Assembly: GCA_003260075.1 (NCBI GenBank)
Contig: QLIY01000140.1
Coordinates: 58,642-122,641, forward strand
DNA: 64,000 bases
DNA from: Phallusia mammillata
Lineage: Eukaryota > Chordata > Ascidiacea > Phlebobranchia > Ascidiidae
Reading direction: 5' to 3'
The notes beneath the pieces are model-generated. The model made no database searches and was not told where the DNA came from. It saw only the letters and a program-made list of their open reading frames with translations. Numbering within the stretch: the stretch's first letter is position 1; each line of letters begins with the position of its first letter. The translations under genes and the position numbers were made by a program. Below are positions 12,304-22,776 of the stretch, one piece after another.

Positions 12304-14068
12304 TTAATCAGTTGGTTGAGATTTCTTTTTTAAAGAGAAAACTCTTTTTATAAATCGTCGCACTGGGGAGCGAGTTGGTGTCTCAGGGGGAGGTGCTTCC
12401 TCAGTCTGGTTGGAATCAACAGCTTTTTGAAATCTCAGCATACAAGCCTCCTGCACAGCTAGACCCAACTTGGCAGCGTTTGGTTCGCACTGCAACACAT
12501 GGCACACTGCTTCACTTGCCATGACACTAATGAAAGCAAACAGGGAAATGTCATCTCCGATACCCATAAATGACAGACAACGCATTCTGCAATTCACCAG
12601 GGTGACATTTTCGCCTGCTTGATTACTGGTGATGGTTAGAGCATTTGCTGTAACATTGGCAACAGCGCTTTGGCACAATGCAGAATCATCTGTGGTTATG
12701 TCACGAATTACATTTTTTACTGTGTGAATTCCATTTACAGCTGCAACATTGCGATGGCCCAAGTACTTAATTGGAAAACTTTTTCCAGGGTCTGTCTTTG
12801 GGGCTGGTATGGGTGTGGCCATTGCAACCTTTTCTTTTTCTCGTTCGATGTCTTTGTCACTGGTGCGCTTGTGTTTCACTGAGAGGTTCTCGCATACATG
12901 GTGCAACTCGCGTGCAATGGCTTTGGCTGATGCATCACACCGAAAAACATGGCACTTGTAAGACTTTGACAAGGAATCTTTGGCAACGTATGCAAAGTCG
13001 TGTACATTGTCACGCCCAACACCCCACACCCTAATATGCCTGATTACCTGGGTCTGCAAAACAGTTTGACTGAGAGGGTCCAGGAGCTTTAGATATTCAT
13101 CGTCAATCAGTAAAAGCAAATTTTTTCCTTCACCCCAAGCTCCAATACCATCCATGATTTGGCCATGACTTTTGGACAAATGCCTGATACATGCATTAAC
13201 ATCCGCACTGCTTGTTGCAGGGTCAGTAGAACAGTTGTCCAGTGGTAGCCATCCCAGAGATCTAACAGAAAACATTCGACCACTGTCACTGTCCCCAGCC
13301 CATTTTGAATTGCTAGAATCGCTTAATGAGTCATCATTGCCAATGGTTAATGAAGCATATCTAAATGCAGCACCTTCTAAATCTGCTAAACTGGAATCAA
13401 TTGACTCCATTTTATAACTTTCCAAGTCACTTTCATCCTTATTGACATTCAAATCTTCAGGAATGTCATACTGTGTGACACCAGTTTCTATGTTGGGGGG
13501 GGGGTATTGACTCCATTTTAAAACTTTCTAAGTCACTTTCTTCCTTATTGATATTCAAATCTTCAGGAATGTCATACTGTGTGACACCAGTTTCTATGTT
13601 CCAATAGTATGTACCACCACCATCTGACAGCTTTCTCCATGAAGTGTTTTGTGCATCGTAATGAATGTTATCTGTAGTAGGTTCAGGAGAAGTTGAAGTT
13701 TTATCCACACCAGAAAACTCAGAATCCCAAGCTAAATCAATTCCATTTTCTAAACTCTTTGACATTGTTTCCAAGGCTTCTGATGTTAAATTTGTAGCAT
13801 CTTCATCAACATTTTGGTTGGAGATATCATCTGAGTCAATACAGCGATACTCACAAGGTTCATCCAGTGATGTATTTGCATCATTCTCCAGGTTTTCTTT
13901 TGTCAATGAGTCATTACCATTAAATACATCCTGGTCTAACTTTTTGGTCTCTGATATTTCTTCTTGTGGCCTTTCATCATCTGGTTGATGTTCTAATCTT
14001 GATTGCAGCAAGGGTTGTTTGCTTGAAATGGAACCACTGTCCTCTGTTTGAATTAAGTTGTCAGACAT
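12304..14068 (-). CDS. apbb: FE65-like adaptor (APBB family), WW-PTB-PTB, intronless
   Basis: Cytoplasmic adaptor family that binds the APP intracellular tail and nuclear partners. After collapsing the overlap at 13395-13600 the gene is one uninterrupted frame of about 552 residues. Residues 1-140 are acidic and low in complexity. A WW domain spans about 143-168 (W144, GGTYYWN, T-Q-Y-D-I-P). PTB1 spans about 228-360 (FSVRSLGW to KCHVFRCDASAKAI). PTB2 spans about 396-515 (FPIKYLGHRNVA, RMRCLSFMGIGDD, CHVLQCEPNAA). A basic tail RRFIKRVFSLKKK follows. The WW-PTB-PTB order and the FE65-type PTB sequences make the family call firm. The second binding Trp of the WW domain is Tyr here. Vertebrate FE65 genes have many introns; none is visible here. 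A ten-G run at 13495-13504 splits the frame artificially. The start is the first Met of the frame at 14068. Confidence 0.92.
13395..13600. repeat. Haplotype overlap inside FE65-like CDS
   Basis: The 94 bases at 13401-13494 recur at 13505-13598 with four substitutions seen by eye, separated by ten Gs. The encoded residues are nearly the same (NVNKDESDLESYK against NINKEESDLESFK). Read literally the gene would contain a frameshift; read as contig overlap it is intact. Confidence 0.8.
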
Positions 14069-14620
14069 TGCAAAAGTTTATTTGCACTTGAATTTTTATT
14101 CGTCTTTGAAGTGCAATTGATTGAAGTTTATATTTATACACAAAAGGGGTTAAACAATTCGTTCCTAGAACTAAAAATAAATATGTTAACTACAAAAATG
14201 CGGCACGAGGGGGGGGGGAATTTGGCCATGACTCTTGGACAAATGCCTGATGCAGGCATTAACATCCGCACTGCTTGTTGCAGGGTCAGTAGAACAATTG
14301 TCCAATGGTAGCCATCCCAGAGATCTAACAGAAAACATTCGGCCACTATCACTGTCCCCAGCCCATTTTGAACTGCTAGAATTGCTTAATGAGTCATCAT
14401 TGCCAATGGTTAATGAAGCATATCTAAATGCGGGGGGGGGGTAAAAGTTTCTTTGCACTTGAATTTTTATTAGTCTCAGAAGTGCAATTGATTATAGTTG
14501 ATAGTAACACAGAAAAAAAAGTTTAAGTAAAGTTTTGTATTTGTTGTTGTACTGACTCCTAAAACTATAAATGAATGTGTTATGTTAACATGTTAACTAC
14601 AAAAATGCGGCACGGAATAA
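14069..14620. repeat. FE65-like 5' flank duplicated, with a stray allelic PTB1 fragment
   Basis: The 5' flank at 14071-14205 recurs at 14442-14612. Between the two lies 14219-14431, bounded by ten-G runs on both sides (14209-14218, 14432-14441). That fragment is an allelic copy of the PTB1 segment at 13160-13375 with about 9 mismatches in 212 bases. A small unplaced contig scaffolded into the promoter region explains this better than an extra exon. Confidence 0.8.
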
Positions 14621-14639
14621 CAACTTGTAAAGGCTTATC

Positions 14640-15300
14640 AATCACGGCTTTGTCCCTTGCACAACTTTTCACCTTCTTTTAAGTCAGTCTGTCAAATTCT
14701 GCTGAATATTTTTGCAAGATACACTTGCCACATGCTTTTGTTTACATTCAAGCGGCACCCATGTGTGATACGACAATCAGAAACAGTGACGTAATAAGAA
14801 AGAGGTGGTCCTGGCCCTGCCAACTGGGTTTCTGTCTGTTGTGCTACTGCTATGAAGCTCGCCAAAGTCTCATTTTTTCTTCACGCATGAGCAATCGAAT
14901 TCATTCCGATTTTTTCGAGGTGAACGTGCGTGGTGTATTGTGCTGCTAAACTTTTAGATTTATAGAGGCGGGGGGGGGGGCCCTTGCACAACATTTTATC
15001 TTTTAAGTCAGACTGTAAAATTCTGTTCAATTTTCTCGCAAAATGCACTTGCCACATGCTTTTGTTTCCATTCAAGCTGCACCCAAGTGTGATATGACAA
15101 TAGAAACAGTGACGTAATAAGAAGGTACTGGACTGGCCCAACGAAGCTACTGTCTGTTCTGTTTCTGTGCTTTGCTATGAAGCTCGCCGAAGTAACCTCA
15201 TTTTTTCTTTCACGCATGAGCAATTGAACTCTCATTTTTTGAGGTGAACATGTGTGGTGTTGAGTTGAGTTTAGTGTGTTTGTGCGAATAAACTTTTAGA
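14640..15300. repeat. Duplicated divergent promoter region FE65-like/MBLAC2-like
   Basis: About 14650-14969 recurs at 14981-15300 with many small differences, across a G run at 14970-14980. The region separates two divergently transcribed genes, so both alleles of the shared promoter interval seem to be present in series. No specific factor site was identified. Confidence 0.7.
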
Positions 15301-15362
15301 TTCACAGGGTTGAAGCCAATGCGGTTTAACCTAAACTGTCGATCACATAACGACAAAATAAA

Positions 15363-16229
15363 ATGACAGAAGATCCCAATTTTAGTCACGAACTATTGTT
15401 TTCTGGTATCTACCGTTGTGTGGAAGAGTACTATTCGTCCGGGAACCGAGCAAATATTTATATCATACAAGGTCGGGAAATGGATGTTGTAGTTGACGCC
15501 GGATTGGGAATATGGAACATTCGCAAATACCTGGAACAAAAATGCTTAATAGGAGTCAATGGAAAACCTTACTTAGTGGTAGCAACTCATATTCATTTTG
15601 ACCACACCGGGGGCTTGCATTATTTTGACGACGTTGCAATTCACGAAGCAGAGGCAGAATACCTTCGCAAAGGGGACAATTACGCATGCTTGACTTTTGT
15701 ACAAAGCGGGAATGTCTCCCGAACACCAGAAGGTTACGATTTACGAAATTTTCGAGTTAAAAAGGTGCAAACGATTGCTCGCATTTTGCATCACGGTGAT
15801 ACTATTGACTTGGGTGATGTAATGCTTCGTGTTATTCACGCCCCTGGACACTCGGAAGGCAGCATCATGCTTTTTGACGACAATCGTGGTTATCTGTTTT
15901 CGGGCGATGTTATTTACGCCGGAGCCTTGTTCGATTTTATACCTAAGGCAAATGTTACAAAATACAGACAAACCTTGGAAAATCTGCAAAAGATGGCTGA
16001 TGAAGTCACATACGTTTTCCCCGGACATTTCGAAGTTTTCAAAAAAGCCAAAATGCAACAAATCGCCCAGGAATACATAGAAAGCTCAAACAGGATAATG
16101 CAGCGTTTTTCTGTGGCTTGCCTGCGCTGTATCCTGAGTGTTTACTTCGGCGGAAAAAGTAGGAACCCGTTCAGGAAAACGTGTTATTATTCGTGTTGTT
16201 GTTGTTTCATGCGCTGCATTTGCGAATGA
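15363..16229 (+). CDS. mblac2: MBLAC2-like metallo-beta-lactamase-fold hydrolase
   Basis: Single exon, 288 residues, close to the usual length of MBLAC2, which is described as an acyl-CoA (palmitoyl-CoA) hydrolase. The metal ligands are visible: H76-x-H78-x-D80-H81 (THIHFDH), H163 (PGHSEGS), D182 (FSGDVIY) and H222 (FPGHFEVF). The N-terminal YYSSGNRANIY segment is typical of the MBLAC2 branch. The extreme C-terminus is strikingly Cys-rich: seven Cys in the last 15 residues, including four in a row, after a basic patch. This suggests a palmitoylated membrane anchor (inference). The gene is divergent from the FE65-like gene and convergent with PEX11. The start Met follows directly on an AT-rich leader, and homologue alignment supports it. 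Confidence 0.92.
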   Translation: MTEDPNFSHELLFSGIYRCVEEYYSSGNRANIYIIQGREMDVVVDAGLGIWNIRKYLEQKCLIGVNGKPYLVVATHIHFDHTGGLHYFDDVAIHEAEAEYLRKGDNYACLTFVQSGNVSRTPEGYDLRNFRVKKVQTIARILHHGDTIDLGDVMLRVIHAPGHSEGSIMLFDDNRGYLFSGDVIYAGALFDFIPKANVTKYRQTLENLQKMADEVTYVFPGHFEVFKKAKMQQIAQEYIESSNRIMQRFSVACLRCILSVYFGGKSRNPFRKTCYYSCCCCFMRCICE

Positions 16230-16279
16230 TATAATACCGAAATGCCAAAAATTAAGTTACAAGTTGCACATCACCCAAT

Positions 16280-17240
16280 GGAAGGACCATTCAAACAGAT
16301 GCACAAAAATATATGTATGAGTATACATGGAAATTGTTTATCTAAGGGTGTGTAACTTGGGCACTATAACACACAGTAATCTATCTCACACAAGTGGTTG
16401 TTATAAATTTCAGATATAACATAAGCAGACTTCTTTTGTACAAAAATATTACGGGGGGGGGGTACGCATGCACAAAACTATATGTATGTGTATACATGGA
16501 AATTGATGTGTACAAAGGGTAATCTAAGAGTGTGTAACATGGGCACTTCAACACAAATGCAAACAGTAATTATTTAATATCTATCTCACACAACAGTTGT
16601 TGTCATAAATTTCAAAGATAACATGTAACATTTTTTTGTACAAAAATATTACTATATATTATGTCTTGTGGATACATATGAATGATGCAAACAAAAGCAA
16701 AACTACTATGCCTAAATGTATGTGTATGTATGTCATTAAATTTGTTTCTGTGGTCAATGGAATAACCATAACACTGGAATGGTTATTTTGTTCAAACATT
16801 GAAGAATGCCTACATAAAGTTATAAACCAATACGCTGCCTAGCCTCTGCATGTTGCACACTGTATGTTGATAGCTAATGGGTGATAAAACAGCAATCACA
16901 AACAGTTTTGAGTTCATAATTCTTTTGTTTTCAATAATACAGGGGGGGGGGGCATTATGTCTTGGATGCATATGATACAAACAAACAGCAAAAACTACTA
17001 TGCTTAAATGTATCTGTATGTCATTACTATTCTTTCTATGGTCAATGGAATAACCATAACACTGGCATGATTATTTTGTTCAAACATCGAAGAATGACTA
17101 TATAAATTTTTAAACCAATATGCTGCCTGGCCTTGATAAAACACACTGCATGTTGATAGCTAATGGGTGACAAAACAGAAATCACAAACAGTTTTGAGTT
17201 CATAATTCTTTTGTTTTCAATAATACAAATAAAAGGTAAA
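16280..17240. repeat. Two consecutive haplotype overlaps downstream of MBLAC2-like gene
   Basis: Block 16290-16452 recurs at 16463-16655, and block 16655-16941 recurs at 16953-17227. The joins are G runs at 16453-16462 and 16942-16952. Small indels distinguish the copies. No gene is seen here; it is the non-coding interval between two convergent genes. Confidence 0.7.
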
Positions 17241-17439
17241 TCAAACCTTCATTATGATACCAATTAAACTCTGTGCAATCACCTGTTGGCAACACATACA
17301 ATATATTAAAATGCAAATAAAAAATATAGCATAGTCTATAAACACCATAATGTGACACAGAACAACAAACATTGCATATACATTCATATTATTGCAAATA
17401 ACTGTGCTCCAGCTAAAGGGTGGACAAAAGGCCGGTTTG

Positions 17440-18143
17440 TGCGTAAGAGTATGTTTGAACTCAAGATTTAAGTTTCTGCGAATAAAAATTTTTGTTAAAA
17501 GCTTCTGTGACATCATTGTGGTTTGATATCAGTACAAACATCTGTATACCGGTGTTGCCACTTTTTCCAACTGTTGGATGGCAAACAATTAGGACTTATG
17601 CAACAATTATATACTGCAGTTTAATGGGTACTATTAAACACAAGGAATATAGATGGGTAAATTACGACCAAGATAAGTGCAACAACAGTGTTTTTATAAA
17701 TTGGTGACAAAAATAATACTGCATCATGGCCGAAGTTTCATTCTAGGGTTTGCAACCTGGTAAACACCGATCAGGGATGATATGGTTCCACAAACACCAA
17801 CAAATCCATTATGGTTTGGAAAATAACCAAGCTTTGAGCCAGGCAATGGCAAATCAGGGGGGGGGGTGGTTTGAAAATAAGAGTATGTTTGAACTCAAGA
17901 TGTATGTTTCTGTGAATAAAAATTTTTGTCAAAAGCTTCTGTGACATCATTGTGGTTTGATATCAGTATACACATACGTATACCAGTGTTGCCACTTTTA
18001 CCAACTGTTAGATGGCAAACAATTAGGACTTAGACAACAATTATATACTGCAGTTTAATGGGTACTAGGGGGGGGGGCAAATTACGACCAAGATAAGTGC
18101 AACAACAGTGTATTCATAAATTGGTGACAAAAACAATACTACC
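17440..18143. repeat. Duplicated PEX11 3' region, including a partial last-exon copy
   Basis: Order is X (17445-17640), Y (17640-17856), ten Gs, X' (17867-18067), ten Gs, Y' (from 18078). Y contains a partial copy of the last PEX11 exon at 17724-17856 with its stop codon, cut off at the G run 17857-17866. The functional exon is the right-hand one, which continues to 18676. Confidence 0.75.
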
Positions 18144-19377
18144 TCATGGCCGAAGTTTCATTCTAGGGTTCGCAACCTGGTAAACACCAATCAGGGATGA
18201 TATGGTTCCACAAACACCAACAAATCCGTTATGGTTTGGAAAATAACCAAGCTTTGAGCCAGGCAATGGCAAATCACAAATGTTTTTGATCAAATCGATT
18301 GTTGCTTCAGAATTTTCATGTAGGCAGTGATATAACAGATGGAGGTAATATTTACCCCTAAATGAGTTTTTTGTTGCATCTTCGCTGTCAAGTTTGGCCT
18401 GACTACTTAGCCTTATCATACCAACATACAGTGCATACAAGTCACGAATAAGTGACAGAATAATGGAGGCAAAATAAAACTTTGAGGAGGTCAAGTCCCA
18501 CCCCTTGTCCACTTTTAATATGCCAACTTTGCCCATCCATAAATAATTGTCAACGCCCAGAAACAGAGCTCGATTTATATTTGCCACAGTGAGTGTGGTC
18601 TTCAGAACAGGATCCACAAGGTTAATAGTCACCTGAGCTGCACGAAGGCTTTCTATAGACCGACCAAGCCTAAAAACTAAAACGATGAAGATTTAGAACC
18701 AAACTAAAATGTGTATGTTAAGTAACTGTTGCATTGTTTGTAATAAAAAAAAGATAATTCTGTGTGTGTCAAGGACAGGGACACATAACTGAAAAGGGGA
18801 CATGGATAGTCCTGTGCCATGCCATGTTGAAAAAGTTACTTGTATAAAATAAAGTCATGATTTAATATGCCCTCATGCAATCCTGTACAAAGCAATTCAC
18901 ACAAGTATTTTCCCCAACCATAACCTGTTTATACAACTCCAACGCTAAATATACACAAGTCTACCGATTATGTGAACAATGTCACTCATATACACTTATT
19001 ACTATTTTAATATGGCTGTTTGGAACTTACATTTTCTTCCCAGACTGGCATGAGATTCCAGTTGAGAGAGCTTTTTGACCCATTCATCATTACCCTCCAG
19101 CTCTTGTAATCCCCATCCCAGCAACTTACTGGCATACTGTACTACTCTGTAAAATACAGGTGGTTGATTTGTAGAAAATATATCGCACACAATTGGATGT
19201 AAAGATCATTAGTAACCACACATATTCGTATACCAGCAGTCATTTGCATACAATACATGTAGTTGCTTTGTGGTATTTAAGGTCAAAACACAAACGTGGA
19301 ACATATTTAAGTGTAGCCTACCTGTATGCTTTGTCTCTCCCTTGAGTCTTGCTTGAAAATTCGATAAACTTATCCAT
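18144..19377 (-). CDS. pex11: Peroxisomal membrane protein PEX11
   Basis: Peroxisome elongation and division factor of the peroxisomal membrane. Three exons, 19377-19322, 19146-19031 and 18676-18144, give 705 nt and 234 residues with matching phases. The start MDKFIEFSSKTQGRDK resembles the PEX11A/B amphipathic N-terminus. VVQYASKLLGWGL and SLGRKFFRLGRSIESL follow as in the family. Then come the conserved NRALFLGVDNYLWMGKVG block and a C-terminal hydrophobic segment (GFVGVCGTISSLIGVY) ending in the basic MKLRP tail. Human PEX11B has 259 residues, so this is full length. The third-exon acceptor was chosen at 18677/18678 because the nearer AG gives a stop. Neighbours are convergent MBLAC2-like and, upstream in the same direction, PLD6; no functional link is implied. 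Confidence 0.92.
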
Positions 19378-19747
19378 AAAGTATCTTTTATGCCGACGTT
19401 GTTAGAGAGTAGACTTAAACACCTGTATACTTTCAACGCAACGCGAGTACAGAGCAAAGTCCACTGCAGCAGTCGGTTTACTCAAAGTATGTATAATATA
19501 GACTTTGGGTTTACTCAAGCGTTCCTAGTTCCGCACATGCGCAACAACTGATGCCTGTCGGGCAGAATAAAAAAACACAAAATCGTTTGAGTCATGAATC
19601 ATGATGAATACAAAACTTTCAAATCACACGGCGTAGCAAAAAAGGTACTGTATGTTGCATATTCAGCAATTAAAAATGTGCCTTGTGTTAAATTGAATAA
19701 CCGAACCAGCCAACGACCATGACTACACCTTTTTGTTCACAAGAACG

Positions 19748-21185
19748 GAGGGGGGGGGGGGGGGGGGGGGGCAAAAATCGTTCAGCAAAAACGTCTTGAC
19801 ATTCTGCGGACATGGTGTTGAATCGAACTGCTAATTGAAATTCACTTTGAACATTTTCCACAGCTTTTTGTATTCTGCCAAATACGGGTCAAGTACATCT
19901 GGGTGATTGGTAACCAGAACGTTTTCGTTGTTACCTATAAAATTCAATAATAATGTTTATAGCACGAATAACACTTTATTTTATTCATACAAGACCTATT
20001 ACGGCGGGGGGGGGGGGAACAAAAATCGTTCAGCAAAAACGTCTTGAGATTCTGCGGACATGGTGTTGAATCGAAACTGCTAATTGAAATTCACTTTAAA
20101 CATTTTCCACAGCTTTTTGTATTCTGCCAAATACGGGTCAAGTACATCTGGGTGATTGGTAACCAGAACGTTTTCGTTGTTACCTATAAAATTCAATAAT
20201 AATGTTTATAGCACGAATAACACTTTATTTTATTCATACAAGACCTATTACGGCGGCATGGGTCCAGTTAAACGACCCAGTTACCACCACTTTTTCATCG
20301 ATGATCAAGAACTTGTGGTGCATGAGATACGATGACCTGTCGTGCCTCACTTCTATCCCTGCAAAACAGTACGATCGTCACACGACTAATACGTTCGGTC
20401 AGTGGTTCTCAATCATATACGGATCGCGTACCACCTGACAACTTTTTGTATCGCTGCGTACCACCTAAACTTTGTTTGAATAGATAGGCCCATTTTCTTA
20501 ACCTGGTTAGCATATATAGCAATAATGTCCCAAACACGAGATTCTCTCAAACCAGGGCTGATCAGTTTTGTCAGTTGAGTTGCAATTTTAGATCGGACTT
20601 AAATTCGGTATTAGGCTTAAAATTCGGTAAATTAGTTATATCACAGAAAGCTATTTGCGTACCACCTGAAAAGATCCGGCGTACCACTAGTGGTACGCGT
20701 ACCATAGTTTGAGAACCGCGTTAGGTACTATCAATCGTTTTGCGTGTAAATTTACAATACAACAAACCCGCACATTGGCAACCAGCATTAAATAACAACG
20801 CTATGGCCACTTTTTCCCAAATACATGTACCATACACGGTCAACTTCGACCAAGCATTAAACGCTAACATCACCTTGGTTCATAAAGTCGGCAAGGGGGG
20901 GGGGCACTTTTTCATCGATGATCAAGAACTTGTGGTGCATGAGATACGATGATCTGTCGTGCCTCACTTCTATCCCTGCAAAAAAGTACGATCGTCACAC
21001 GACTAATACGCATTACTTTACTATCAATCGTTTTGCGTGCAAATTTGGAATGCAATAAACCCGCACATTAGCAATCACCATAAAAAACAACGCTATGGCC
21101 ACTATGTCCCTTATATATGTACATACACGGTCAACTCCGACCAAGCATTAAACGCTAACATCACCTTGGTTCATAAAGTCGGCAA
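19748..21185. repeat. Haplotype copies of PLD6 exons 4-5 and adjoining introns
   Basis: Exon 5 with its 3' flank occurs at 19772-19960 and again at 20018-20205 (stops at 19831-19833 and 20080-20082). Exon 4 occurs at 20245-20358 and, truncated, at 20905-20975. Intron/exon-3 edge 20735-20894 recurs at 21030-21182. The joins are G runs 19750-19771, 20006-20017 and 20895-20904. A gene with doubled exons is less likely than unmerged alleles. Confidence 0.8.
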
Positions 21186-22776
21186 TACGTGAGCCGTTCA
21201 AGTTCATGTACTCGGTGTCAGTGATGACTCGAACAACTGCTCCTTGCCGGAATTTCTGCAGAACAGCCATTGCTAGTTCCTGACAAAAATATTTGAAAAT
21301 CATTCATATTAAATTAAAAACAAAAATTAGATGTAAAAAAGAATACCACCACCTAATAAGGCATAAGTGATTGCCTTTTAAACATGAAACTTGGCAATAA
21401 AAAAAACTTACATTGCATGTAATGCTAAACATACACAAGTATATGGAATGTTCAGCGGTAAGAACATGCTTCATCAGTTGTGCAAAAGATGATGACCAGT
21501 CATGAGAGTAGGAACAATTCTTTCTTGCACAACCCTGTGGTATAAAGATGTTTTTTTTAAACTCTTAACCCATAACATGTCTGGCAGTGTGTAAGTGAGT
21601 TTTAGTGTAAAACAGAAGGTATTTGTACTTTCTTTTACATTAGTTTAGCATAAAATTAAAAGCTGGTGATTCTAGAATTTTCGAGAACATATATTCATTT
21701 CTGAAGCATTATGCATATCAATGAAAACATTATAATTCTTTAAAGGTATACCACTCCTTTTAAACATTATCTGAAAAAAAAACAAGAAAGCTGGTCATTT
21801 TATTTGCTACCAATTCATATATACTGCATGTTATAAAAATGTACTACATACACCATTTGTTACACTTACAACAGATGTACATTGATTGCCTAACATTTTT
21901 TTGGTTTCTATCCTAACCTGACATTTAACATTTTAAATAATATAATTATAATTGTTCACACAAGCAAAAATAAATGGGTCCACAGACATGTGCATGAGTG
22001 CCGCACTAATCAGTATGATAGACAATGACAGATTAAGTTGCAATAACTCATTCTTAGCTGTGCAATAAAATAAGTACATGTTGACCAGCAGTAACCTCTC
22101 ATCAACTGGTAGCTGTGATAACATTGACCACTATTGGCATTTTAATGTGGATTCAGAGATGTTCTTTCTTTAAATTTAACAGCTAAGTTTGCTGCATGTT
22201 TTGGAAACCTGAATATCCTGTGACAAAACTACAACTGTGTGCTAAAATCGAAAACACATAAATAACTTATTGTTGAAAGTCATTACTGACTGTTGAACAA
22301 AAACAGGCTAATTTCAATCAATGAATATACTGCCCAGTAAAACAGAAAAGTTTTTTGACATGACTTTAAATCCTTTACTTGTTCATTTGAATATCCTAAA
22401 AGTCCAAATTGTTATTGTTGGGTTTGAAAAGTGGATGCGATGACTTTATGATTCCAAACCTAAACTGGTTTGGCTGTGCATTTAGGAAGAGTTATTTTGA
22501 ATAGCTTAAAACAAATCTACAAACCCTACTCCTACGGTAAAACAAACCAATAAAATGGTTTCATGCATATGTTACCTGGGGGGAGAGAAGGTAGCGTTGA
22601 CACGGTATTTTTTTGTCCGGAAAAAACAGAACTTTATGAAAGACAGCCTTTTCCCGACATTTTGCATTTTTTTTCCACACATAAAATCTGTACGCGATTA
22701 ATCCGGTTTCAGCAACGATCACCATGGCAGCACAAGCATGTACAAGGAACGACACATTTCCGACTGGACCAGCCAT
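20080..22776 (-). CDS. pld6: PLD6 / zucchini, mitochondrial PLD-family nuclease
   Basis: Mitochondrial outer-membrane PLD-superfamily protein; in other animals it cleaves piRNA precursors and has been assigned cardiolipin hydrolysis. Five exons, 22776-22576, 21534-21412, 21279-21165, 20358-20245 and 20183-20080, give 657 nt and 218 residues in consistent phase (human about 250). Exon 1 holds an N-terminal membrane anchor ([19 protein letters not shown]) and the FFPDKK block. A CCCH zinc finger C-x9-C-x4-C-x3-H runs across exons 1-2. Exon 3 carries [14 protein letters not shown]. Exon 4 holds the HKD motif [20 protein letters not shown]. Exon 5 holds [10 protein letters not shown]. The single HKD motif means it should act as a dimer. 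The exon-4 donor (GTCTTG) is weak but gives the right phase. A hAT-like insertion lies in the intron between exons 3 and 4 on one allele. The gene is divergent from NLR-A, 1.4 kb away. Confidence 0.92.
20400..20719. mobile_element. hAT-like MITE, present on one haplotype copy
   Basis: Termini CAGTGGTTCTCAA and TTTGAGAACCGCG form imperfect inverted repeats of the common hAT type. No coding capacity in about 320 bp. The other haplotype copy at 20995-21030 reads straight through the same point (CACACGACTAATACG to ACTATCAATCG), so it is an empty site. Flanks GTTCGGT and GTTAGGT resemble a diverged target duplication. Confidence 0.75.

Noticed and set aside
15741..16080. Overlapping frames on both strands in the MBLAC2-like gene
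   Set aside because: Shadows of the metallo-beta-lactamase frame, which has all metal ligands.
19750..20904. True duplication of PLD6 exons 4 and 5
   Set aside because: Copies are truncated exactly at G runs, and one set alone gives a complete in-frame gene.
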